Shown piece after piece: positions 18,950-26,293 of a stretch of DNA of 64,000 bases. The stretch lies in the NCBI RefSeq assembly GCF_020103695.1, contig NZ_JAHXBF010000017.1, positions 124,001 through 188,000 on the forward strand. The letters are read 5' to 3'. The notes under the pieces were generated by a model, which saw only the letters and a program-made list of their open reading frames with translations, was not told where the DNA came from and made no database searches. The DNA is from Hyalangium versicolor (GTDB lineage Bacteria; Myxococcota; Myxococcia; Myxococcales; Myxococcaceae). The translations under genes were made by a program, and so were the position numbers. The first letter of the stretch is position 1. Every line of letters starts with the position of its first letter.

Positions 18950-20005
18950 TCATTTCTGCGGATACTGCCCTGTAGCGAGGATCCCCCCCTTCCCAAACCA
19001 TCTGTTGAACTCATCGCCGCATTCCAGCGGCTCTTGCGGGGGTTTGGGTATATCAACCTCGATCGCACGGTGTAGATCGCGGTTGAAACACAGTGCGCCG
19101 TCTTCTGTCCAGACTGCTTCCAATGGACGGGGGTTCGCCGTCAAGACACCTTCGCGGTCTTTGATGTTGAGCTTTTTCCCGTCTACCGTATAGCTCTCGA
19201 AATCGCCGAACCTGGCGAAGTAGGCAGCACGCTTTGCCTGGATGCATGCGCCGAGGAGCTGATTCTCGACATCGTCCGCGAAGGAGATCGCACTGGGGTT
19301 GTAACCCCAGTCCATGCATTTGGCGATGGCTCCAGTTTGGCAGGCCAGGGTAACTGTTCCAGTTCCGGCGTTGGTGACCCTCCCCCTCTGGGCATCGACT
19401 GATTTGCCGGGGAGCAAGAACAGCCTGTTCTTGTCCGAGCAGTATTCCTTCGAATCCCATTTGCCCTCATACCAATAGGACCGGCCGTGTTTCCCGGGCA
19501 ATGCCACCTCGTGCTCCACGAAGGTGAGGGCCGCACTCAGAGGAAACACTTTCTCGTTGATAGAGATGCGCAACTTGTGCAGATTCGCCCCACTTGCTTC
19601 GCCCATGCCGTTGCTGGACCTAAAACGAAAGGAAAGCCTGGGCCCCGTTGTGACGCGAGTCAGGATCACCGGAGTCGCTCCTTGGTTGGGACCGAGCTCG
19701 AAGGTCGCAGAGAGTTTATAACTCTCCACGTATTCTTCCGCGGGATTCGCCGACGCAGGAAAGCGCCGCCCTTTGAGTTCGACACCGTCATGCGTCTGGA
19801 CAAACGCTTCCGGGCAGAATCGGCGTTTTTCTTTGTCTTGGACGCAGTAGTCAGCCTCCCTGTTGATATAGATTCCCCTGCCGTTGGGTTCCTGGCACGG
19901 CGAGCAATTTCCATGTCCCTCATTTGCGGCCGCCACGGTGGCCCAACAACTGATCACCAGCGTCATCAGCGTTATGGCAGTGCGGCAATTCAGTTCGTCT
20001 CTCAA
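18950..20005 (-). CDS. ADYC-domain secreted protein
   Basis: A 351-residue exported protein. Signal peptide: the hydrophobic segment TAITLMTLVISCWATVAAA is followed by a likely AAA cleavage site. The mature part contains the ADYC motif (GRGIYINREADYC) near its start. Further on it has ACQTGAIAKCMDWGYNP and LLGACIQAKRAAYFARFGD, matching the ADYC family found mainly in myxobacteria, whose function is unknown. Its eight or more cysteines suggest disulfides. A -24/-12 promoter lies about 50 bp upstream, and the large dyad at 20114 separates it from the divergent activator at 20245. This makes it a likely direct target of that activator. Confidence 0.75.
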   Translation of the reverse strand: MRDELNCRTAITLMTLVISCWATVAAANEGHGNCSPCQEPNGRGIYINREADYCVQDKEKRRFCPEAFVQTHDGVELKGRRFPASANPAEEYVESYKLSATFELGPNQGATPVILTRVTTGPRLSFRFRSSNGMGEASGANLHKLRISINEKVFPLSAALTFVEHEVALPGKHGRSYWYEGKWDSKEYCSDKNRLFLLPGKSVDAQRGRVTNAGTGTVTLACQTGAIAKCMDWGYNPSAISFADDVENQLLGACIQAKRAAYFARFGDFESYTVDGKKLNIKDREGVLTANPRPLEAVWTEDGALCFNRDLHRAIEVDIPKPPQEPLECGDEFNRWFGKGGILATGQYPQK

Positions 20006-20053
20006 GGGTGTCTCTCGCTTTCTGGATGCCTACGTGTTGCGAGGCGAGTGCTG

Positions 20054-20069
20054 AGCAAGGGACATGCCA
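20054..20069 (-). promoter_or_regulatory. sigma-54 (-24/-12) promoter for the ADYC gene
   Basis: On the minus strand the sequence reads TGGCATG-TCCC-TTGCT, one mismatch from the consensus, with the GG and GC 10 nt apart. The start site would be near 20043, about 38 nt before the ATG at 20005. The dyad at 20114-20147 then lies about 70-105 bp upstream of the start site, a typical activator position. Confidence 0.75.
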
Positions 20070-20113
20070 GTGCTTCAGTCCGGGCCAGGCGAAGGAGTTC
20101 CCGTGACCAGGTA

Positions 20114-20157
20114 GGCAATCATGGCGTAGCGCTAGGCGATGATTGCCGTGGCTGAGC
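20114..20157. promoter_or_regulatory. 34-bp symmetric operator between ADYC gene and FHA activator
   Basis: GGCAATCAT (20114-20122) and ATGATTGCC (20139-20147) are perfect inverted arms. They are arranged symmetrically around the palindrome TAGCGCTA (20127-20134). TGGCTGAGC follows at 20149. The right half matches the site at 14817-14838 upstream of the other sigma-54 promoter. I infer it binds the Fis-type domain of the adjacent activator and controls both divergent genes. Confidence 0.65.
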
Positions 20158-20244
20158 AACAACCGCCTTGGGTTCAGTCTGTTCCCATACATCCTGGGGC
20201 AAGGCTGCTTGCCTGCACTTCCGCGATGAGGGCATCCTCCCGGC

Positions 20245-22059
20245 ATGTTGCCCCCCGACACGATGACGACCGAGGATGCCCGGCGCTCTGTCCCCAAAGC
20301 ATCTCCCGTGGCGGCGGGGCGACGGTACCTGCTCGTTCTGGACGGTGGCTCCTCCGCGCTGTGTTCGCTGCCCCGCAGCGGCACCCTACTGGTGGGCAGG
20401 TTGGCCACGGCGGATATCCGTGTAGAGGACCCCTCGGTGAGCCGCCAGCATGCGCGGGTGCTCGTGGAAGAAGGAGGGGTCCGCATCGAAGACCTGGAGA
20501 GCCATAACGGCGTCCGGCTCAACGGTGAGCGGATCGTTGGGGCACAGCCGCTCCGGAGCGGTGACGTGGTGACGCTCGGCCATGTCACGCTTGTCTTCCA
20601 TTGTGGGGATAGAATCCTGCCCCTGCGCCCTTCGCTGGACGCCACTGCCCTGCGGGGGCGGCTGGCCGAGGAAATCGAGCGCGTGCTGAGCTATGAGCGC
20701 GTGCTGAGCGTCATCGCATTGGAACTTGGCGCCTGCAGTATCCCCATGGTCGAACTGGTGCGAGAAGCCGGCCAGGGTTTACGGCTGATGGATCTGACGG
20801 GCCAGGTGGGGAGCTCGCTGATCGTGGTGATGCCTGAACTGGAGGAGGAGGAAGCCAAGGCTGCCGCTCAACAGCTCCTGGAGACGCTCCGCCTGAGAGT
20901 GCCTGAGGTGCGGGCCGGCCTGGCCTCCGCACCCCAGGATGGGCTTGACGCCGACGCGCTCCTGGCTGCCGCGCGGGCTGCGGCGTTGGCGGCGCCTGGC
21001 GGGGGCCTGCAGGTCAGCGGCCCCTCGCTCTACCGCCTACCGCTGGGCGGGCGGGCCGTACTCGTGGCCGATCCCTCCATGGTGGGGCTCTTCGAGCTGT
21101 TGCGGCGCCTGGCCCCCAGTCCCCTCCCCGTCCTCATCCACGGCGAGACGGGCGCGGGCAAGGAGAACGCGGCCTGGGCCGTCCACCATTGGTCGCCACG
21201 CGCGGGCAAGCGCTTCCTGGCGCTCAACTGTGCCGCCCTGCCTGAAAACCTCGTGGAGAGCGAGCTCTTTGGCTACGAGCGTGGCGCCTTCTCTGGCGCG
21301 GACAAATCACGCGAGGGGTTGTTCGAGCAGGCCAGCGGCGGCACCCTCTTCCTGGACGAAGTGGCCGAGCTCTCGCTGGCCGTGCAGGCCAAGCTGCTGC
21401 GTGCGCTGGATCAAAAGCGTATCACCCGGCTGGGGAGCTCGCGTGAGCACGAGGTGGACCTCCGCATCGTGGCTGCCACCCACCGGGTGCTGGCGGACGA
21501 GGTGAAGGCAGGCCGCTTCCGGCAGGATCTGTTCTACCGCCTGTCCACGGCGGTGGTGATCCTCCCGCCGCTGAGAGAGAGGGCGCGCGAGCTGCCCTTG
21601 CTGGCACAAGCGTTCCTAGCGGAGGCGTGTTCGCAGGCGGGCCGTCCGCTCCTTCAACTCTCCGCTGCCGCCATGGGGGTGCTGGCGGCTCATTCCTGGC
21701 CTGGCAATGTCCGCGAGTTGAAGAGCGTCATGGAGTATGCGGCAGTCACAGCCCGGGGAACCATCATCGAGCCCTCGCACCTCCCCGCCTCCCTGGGCCC
21801 GCCCACGCCTCCCGCCCCGGAGCCCACTGCGCTCCAGGCCGTTGTGGAAGGGCAACACCCCGGAGAGTCTCCCGCGGAGTCTGCTCGTTCCTTTCGCCTC
21901 CTGGCCGAGGAGGTGCGTGAGTTGGAGCGTCAGCGCATGTCGGAGGCGCTGGAGGCCACCGGCGGAGTGCAGACGCGTGCCGCGCAGCTCATCGGTATGC
22001 CGCTGCGCACCTTCACAACCAAGCTCAGGCAGTACAAGCTCCCCTCCCGCGGGCGATAA
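20245..22059 (+). CDS. FHA-domain sigma-54-dependent transcriptional activator
   Basis: A 604-residue activator. An N-terminal FHA domain (about 20-115, with SRQHARV and LNGERI) is followed by a linker domain of about 130 residues that looks like a degenerate GGDEF or cyclase fold. Next comes the AAA+ domain (about 270-510): Walker A GETGAGKE, ELFGYERGAFSGADK (GAFSGA variant of GAFTGA), Walker B GGTLFLDE and the R-finger region QDLFYRL. A Fis-type helix-turn-helix closes the protein. FHA binding of a phosphothreonine partner is the usual signal in myxobacterial activators. The Ser/Thr kinase at 15667 is a candidate input. Likely targets are the ADYC gene and the gene at 14987. The stop is embedded in a hairpin. 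Confidence 0.9.
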   Translation: MLPPDTMTTEDARRSVPKASPVAAGRRYLLVLDGGSSALCSLPRSGTLLVGRLATADIRVEDPSVSRQHARVLVEEGGVRIEDLESHNGVRLNGERIVGAQPLRSGDVVTLGHVTLVFHCGDRILPLRPSLDATALRGRLAEEIERVLSYERVLSVIALELGACSIPMVELVREAGQGLRLMDLTGQVGSSLIVVMPELEEEEAKAAAQQLLETLRLRVPEVRAGLASAPQDGLDADALLAAARAAALAAPGGGLQVSGPSLYRLPLGGRAVLVADPSMVGLFELLRRLAPSPLPVLIHGETGAGKENAAWAVHHWSPRAGKRFLALNCAALPENLVESELFGYERGAFSGADKSREGLFEQASGGTLFLDEVAELSLAVQAKLLRALDQKRITRLGSSREHEVDLRIVAATHRVLADEVKAGRFRQDLFYRLSTAVVILPPLRERARELPLLAQAFLAEACSQAGRPLLQLSAAAMGVLAAHSWPGNVRELKSVMEYAAVTARGTIIEPSHLPASLGPPTPPAPEPTALQAVVEGQHPGESPAESARSFRLLAEEVRELERQRMSEALEATGGVQTRAAQLIGMPLRTFTTKLRQYKLPSRGR

Positions 22060-22069
22060 AACCCGCGGG
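22046..22069. terminator. bidirectional hairpin overlapping the activator stop
   Basis: CCCGCGGG-cgataaaa-CCCGCGGG forms an 8-bp stem that includes the stop codon of the activator. It lies 42 bp from the end of the convergent HAD gene. Confidence 0.55.
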
Positions 22070-22111
22070 GAGTTCGTTGGGTTCAATACGGCAACCAGCC
22101 GACTGGCGATA

Positions 22112-22777
22112 TCAGGCGGCTCGTTTGAGCAGCGCCAGCACGTGATGCAGGCTCTCGGCGATGTGGACGCACTTCGCGCGGGCGTCCTCGTTGGGAGCGA
22201 GCAGGTCAGGCACCATCACCGTCATCATCCCCGCCCCATGCGCCGCGGAGACGCCGGCGTGGCTGTCCTCCAGCGCCAGGCAGTGCAGAGGATCGGCGCC
22301 CAGCCGCGCGGCGGCGGTCAGATACGGCTCCGGATGCGGCTTCTTGTTGGCGACCTCCGGCCCCGTCACCACGGCATGGAAGCGCTTACGAATGCCCAGC
22401 CGGCCGAGATAGCCGTCCACCTGGATGGGGCTTGCGGAGGTGGCGATGGCTCGCGGGAGGCTCAATTCGTCGAGGTAGTCGAGCAACTCGACGACGCCGG
22501 CCTTCAGCTGCAGTTGCACCTGCAGCATGTCCTCGATCTCGCTCCAGGCGCGCGCCCAGTAGGCGTCGGTCGGGAAGTCGCTGCCATAGCGGTCGAGCAG
22601 GATCTGGGTGGACACCACCTGGGTGTGGCCGATCATGGAGCAATAGACCTCGCGATCGACGACCACACCGAACTCCCGTCCGGCCCGCTCCAGGGCCGCG
22701 GCGTAGACCGTCTCGGTGTCGACCAGCAGGCCATCCATGTCGAAGACGACGGCGTTGATGCGGCGCGGGAAGGACAT
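22112..22777 (-). CDS. HAD-family phosphatase (beta-phosphoglucomutase-like)
   Basis: A 221-residue cytoplasmic HAD hydrolase. Motif I is VFDMDGLLVDTE (nucleophile and acid Asp), motif II ATSAS, motif III KKPHPEPY, motif IV LEDSHAGV. The cap type and length fit the beta-phosphoglucomutase/phosphoglycolate-phosphatase group; the substrate cannot be read from sequence. The ATG at 22777 overlaps the serB stop by one base (TGATG), so the two are translationally coupled. The reading frame continues upstream through serB in a shadow frame, which I reject as a start. Confidence 0.85.
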   Translation of the reverse strand: MSFPRRINAVVFDMDGLLVDTETVYAAALERAGREFGVVVDREVYCSMIGHTQVVSTQILLDRYGSDFPTDAYWARAWSEIEDMLQVQLQLKAGVVELLDYLDELSLPRAIATSASPIQVDGYLGRLGIRKRFHAVVTGPEVANKKPHPEPYLTAAARLGADPLHCLALEDSHAGVSAAHGAGMMTVMVPDLLAPNEDARAKCVHIAESLHHVLALLKRAA

Positions 22778-23655
22778 CAGCTGGCGAACTCCTCGGCGCG
22801 GTAGCCCTGGAAGTAGAGCATGGCGGTGAGATCGAAATGGTCCACCCGCGCGCGAGCCTGGGCCGCCACCACCGGCTTGGCGCGATAGGCGACGCCGAGA
22901 CCTGCCGCCTCGATCATGGCCAGATCGTTGGCTCCGTCGCCGACGGCGAGGGTTTGTTCGGGAGTGATGCCAAGAGCCGCCGCTTCTCTCTGAAGCGTAG
23001 CCAGTTTGGCTTCGCGGCCCAGGATCGGCTCGCCCACCGCGCCGGACAGGACTTCGCCCTCCTCCAGCAGAACGTTGGCCCGGCTGTCGTGAAAGCCGGC
23101 GGCCAAGGCCACGCGGTCGGAGAAGAAGGTGAAGCCTCCGCTGACGAGCACGCAGCGCGCGCCATGGGCGGCCATGGTCTTCACCAGGGTCTTGGCGCCG
23201 GGATTCAGCCGCACCCGCTCGTCGAAACAGGTCTGCAGGGCCGAACGGTGCAGCCCCTTCAGCTTGCGGACCCGCTCGACCAGGGCACCCTCGAAGGCGA
23301 GTTCCCCCCGCATGGCCCGCTCGGTGATCTCGGCGATCTCGGCCTTGACGCCGGCGTAGTCGGCCAGTTCGTCGATGCACTCGCAGCCGATGATGGTGGA
23401 GTCCATATCGGCGACCAGCAGGCGCTTCTTCCGCCCCTCGGCCGGCTGGACGCAGACATCGACCGGCAGGCCAGCGAGCGCCCCTTCGGCCGCGGCACGC
23501 AGGGCGGCGCGATCGGTGGCCTCGATGAGGAGGTCCACTGCCTGGGGACCCAGTCGAGCGGTTTCCTTGATGGGGAGGCCCAAGCCTGCGACCGCAGAGG
23601 TCCCAGCGGCGAGAGCGTCTGGCTCGAAGCTGACGAGCGTGATGGCGAAAAGCAT
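22777..23655 (-). CDS. serB: phosphoserine phosphatase
   Basis: Catalyses the last step of serine synthesis, phosphoserine to serine. The protein has 292 residues: a small N-terminal regulatory region (about 1-75), then a HAD domain with VADMDSTIIGCECIDELADYAG (catalytic DxDST), VLVSGGFTFF (motif II), and GDGANDLAMIEAAGLGVAY (motif IV). Length and all motifs fit SerB. The start MLFAITLVSFEPDAL was chosen at 23655; the frame stays open upstream in noise. It is coupled to the HAD gene downstream and lies about 150 bp from the sirtuin gene, all on the minus strand. Confidence 0.92.
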   Translation of the reverse strand: MLFAITLVSFEPDALAAGTSAVAGLGLPIKETARLGPQAVDLLIEATDRAALRAAAEGALAGLPVDVCVQPAEGRKKRLLVADMDSTIIGCECIDELADYAGVKAEIAEITERAMRGELAFEGALVERVRKLKGLHRSALQTCFDERVRLNPGAKTLVKTMAAHGARCVLVSGGFTFFSDRVALAAGFHDSRANVLLEEGEVLSGAVGEPILGREAKLATLQREAAALGITPEQTLAVGDGANDLAMIEAAGLGVAYRAKPVVAAQARARVDHFDLTAMLYFQGYRAEEFAS

Positions 23656-23803
23656 GGAACTCTGTATGTGGCTGATCGCCGACCCCACCGCAAGCGGCAA
23701 GTCGGTCTCTTGGCTGTCGTGAGTCTCAACACCCCGCAGCCTGATGTGGCGCTTGCGCAGGAGCCAGGCTCGCACATGCCCTGGCCAAGCCAGAGTCCTC
23801 CCT

Positions 23804-24577
23804 TCAGGAGGCTGCGCCGAGCAGGAGCGGCAGAACGCGCTCGGCGCGGCCCAGCACCTCGATGTCGAAGTCCGGGTGGCGGGGCTGCATCGGGGTGAGG
23901 TTGACCAAGAGCGTCCGGGCCCCCGCGTACTTCGCGCCGCGGACGAAGTTGGACGCGGGAGCCACCGTGCCGGAGGTACCGATGGCGAGGAAGAGCTCGC
24001 ACTCGCGCAGAGCCTTCTTGGCGGCCCACTCAGCATCCACGGGCAGTGGCTCGTCGAACAAGGTGATGTCGGGGCGCAAGGGTTGGCCACACACCGTGCA
24101 CAACGGGGGTGCTGGGTGCTCGGCGGTGTCCTCGAAGGGAGACAGGGTACAGGCGGGGTTGCAGCAGCGCGTGCGGAGCAAAGCGCCGTGGAGCTCGACG
24201 ATATTGCGGCTTCCCGCGCGGCCGTGAAGCCCATCCACGTTCTGCGTCAGGAGGGTGAAGGAGGTGGTCTCCGGGCTCCGGGCCTCCCAGTCCGCCAGCG
24301 CGAGGTGGGCCGGATTGGGGGCTGCCGTGAGGATGGAGCCACGCAGAGGCCCGAAGAGGGTCCAGATACGAGCGGGATCGCGGGCCAACATGGCCGCGTC
24401 GGGGACTTCCTCGATGTCAGGGCGGGTCCACAGCCCGCCGGGCCCCCGGTATGTGGGGAGCCCCGAGGCCACGGAGATGCCCGCGCCAGTGAGGACTACG
24501 ATGTGGCGCCAGGCCGTGGCTTGGAGCTGGGCACGCAGCTCGTGTATCTCGACATCGCTCGTGAGGGTGGCGGCCAT
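23804..24577 (-). CDS. Sir2-family NAD-dependent protein deacylase
   Basis: A 257-residue sirtuin. NAD-binding motif GAGISVASGLPTYRG, catalytic TQNVDGLH with the nearby VELHG (His), zinc-binding cysteines (CCNPAC and CTVCG) and the GTSGTVAPAS motif are all present, so it should be catalytically complete. Sirtuins remove acyl groups from lysines using NAD. It is the first gene of a minus-strand run ahead of serB and HAD, but the 148-bp gap argues against tight coupling. Confidence 0.88.
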   Translation of the reverse strand: MAATLTSDVEIHELRAQLQATAWRHIVVLTGAGISVASGLPTYRGPGGLWTRPDIEEVPDAAMLARDPARIWTLFGPLRGSILTAAPNPAHLALADWEARSPETTSFTLLTQNVDGLHGRAGSRNIVELHGALLRTRCCNPACTLSPFEDTAEHPAPPLCTVCGQPLRPDITLFDEPLPVDAEWAAKKALRECELFLAIGTSGTVAPASNFVRGAKYAGARTLLVNLTPMQPRHPDFDIEVLGRAERVLPLLLGAAS

Positions 24578-24754
24578 AGCGGTAAGCCTAGCGCACCTGC
24601 TCTTGTGTCACCGCAGAGAGGGGAGCAGCGGACGTGAAGCCCTTCACTCGGGCGGAGTGAGGCGCTTCACCGCACGGGACGACCATCTCGGACAGTCTAC
24701 CGGGTGTCTGGCAGGCCCCCCCAGCCCCAGCCCCAGCTCCGAGGAACAGTCCGC

Positions 24755-26230
24755 ATGCCCCGCATCACCCGCACCGAAGTCATCAATCCCCACGCCCTCT
24801 CCGCCGAGCAACGCCGCCAGCTCACCGAGGCGCTCTACGCGGTCCACCAGCAGATCTTCGACGGCGTGGAGAAGGAGGCCTTCTCCCAATACGTCGTCGA
24901 GTCGAAGGCGGAGCACACCTGGATCCAGGTCCACCGCAACGAGGCGGGAGCGATTGTCGGGTACTTCGCCCTGCATGTCTTCGAGCGGCAGCTGGCCGGT
25001 CAACCCTGCGCAGTGTTCCGCGCGGAGGCAGGCTCGCTGCGCGCCTACCGGGGCTGCAGCATCACCGTGCGCTTCGGGTTGAAGCGGCTTCTGGGCTACA
25101 TGCTCCGCAACCCGGGTCGCAAGGCGTACTACCTGGGTTCGTTGGTTCATCCGTCCAGCTACACCCTGCTGGCCCACCACTTTGGCACCATTTGGCCCCA
25201 GCGCGGGCAGAGCACTCCGCCGGAGCTGCAGGCTTTCATGGAGAAGCTGGCCGGTGAGTTCGGCCTGGAGAGAGTGGATCCGGAGCGGCCGCTGGTGCGG
25301 CGGGTGGGTTGGAAGACGCGCGAGACGGTGGAGGAGCGTGACCATTGGCGGCGGTGCGGCAAGCCCGCGGCCCACTTCTTCCTGGACACCAACCCGGGCT
25401 ACGCCGAGGGCCATGGGCTGTTGACGATGGTGCCCCTGAGCGCGGCCAATGTGATGCGGCTGGCGCTCGCCGTGGGCCAACGCAAGCTGCGCCAGCCGAC
25501 GGAGACCCTCCGGAGCCTCGCGCGGCGGCTGCCGGGGACCTCGCGGCTGTGGCGCGCCGAGGTGATACGGCTGCTGCGTACCGCGCCTCTGCTCTCCCAC
25601 CTCGGCACGCGGGCGCTCAAGGCCCTGGCCGAACAGGCCGAGCAGCTCGTCATTCCCGCCGGACAGTACGTCTTCCGCCAGGGAGATTCGAATGATGAGC
25701 TGTACCTGCTGGCGCGCGGCGCGGCCTACGTGCTCCGCGAGGGCCCCGAGGACAAAGTGGTGGATGTGCTGGGCAGCGGGGCTGTGTTCGGAGAGATCTC
25801 GATCCTCTCCGGCGAGCGCCGCTCCGCTTCCATCCGCACCGCCACCGTCTCAACGGTGGTCCGCATCCCGCGCGCGGCGCTGGTGCCGGTGCTGGAGGCC
25901 TACGCCTCGGTGCGGCAGGAGGTGTGGCGAACCTTCGCGGAGCGGCGCTTCGATGATCTGGCCCGCGAGAGCACTCTCTATGCGCCCCTCTCCCGGAAGG
26001 AGCGGCTGGCGTGGCTTCGCCAGGGTGAACACCGGGAGCTGGCCGGGAATGAAGCGCTCTCCATCCCGTCGGGCACGTCCCTGTTCGTGCTCGCGGGGGC
26101 CGTTGAGCTCCAGCAGGCGAAGTCGTGGAGCAGCACTCGGGGCTCAACGCTCATGAAAGCTCAGGACTCCCTGAAGGTAGTCGCCCGGGAGAGCGCCCAG
26201 CTCATCCTACTCCCGGCATCGGGGGGGTGA
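24755..26230 (+). CDS. acetyltransferase-like protein fused to a cyclic-nucleotide-binding domain
   Basis: A 491-residue cytoplasmic protein. The N-terminal ~200 residues have a GNAT-like layout (GAIVGYFALHVFE strand pair, then RAYRGCSITVRFG as possible acetyl-CoA loop). The C-terminal half (about 300-430) is a cyclic-nucleotide-binding domain: GQYVFRQGDSNDELYLLARG, then GSGAVFGEISILSGERRSASIRT (phosphate-binding cassette). The order suggests an enzyme gated by cAMP or cGMP. The GNAT assignment is less secure than the CNB one. The start at 24755 has GAGGA 9 nt upstream. It ends convergent with the RCC1 gene across a G/C hairpin. Confidence 0.7.
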   Translation: MPRITRTEVINPHALSAEQRRQLTEALYAVHQQIFDGVEKEAFSQYVVESKAEHTWIQVHRNEAGAIVGYFALHVFERQLAGQPCAVFRAEAGSLRAYRGCSITVRFGLKRLLGYMLRNPGRKAYYLGSLVHPSSYTLLAHHFGTIWPQRGQSTPPELQAFMEKLAGEFGLERVDPERPLVRRVGWKTRETVEERDHWRRCGKPAAHFFLDTNPGYAEGHGLLTMVPLSAANVMRLALAVGQRKLRQPTETLRSLARRLPGTSRLWRAEVIRLLRTAPLLSHLGTRALKALAEQAEQLVIPAGQYVFRQGDSNDELYLLARGAAYVLREGPEDKVVDVLGSGAVFGEISILSGERRSASIRTATVSTVVRIPRAALVPVLEAYASVRQEVWRTFAERRFDDLARESTLYAPLSRKERLAWLRQGEHRELAGNEALSIPSGTSLFVLAGAVELQQAKSWSSTRGSTLMKAQDSLKVVARESAQLILLPASGG

Positions 26231-26239
26231 ATTCCCCCC
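26222..26239. terminator. G/C hairpin between convergent genes
   Basis: GGGGGG-tgaatt-CCCCCC spans the stop codon at 26230 and could end transcription from both sides, although no T run follows. Confidence 0.45.
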
Positions 26240-26293
26240 GGGCGGTGACAGGAGGCATCTTCTGGCCCCCACCTGCAGCGGCTCATGTCTCAA

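Noticed and set aside
22112..23380. 422-codon frame as one long phosphatase
   Set aside because: Only the part from 22777 has HAD motifs; the rest is a shadow of serB.
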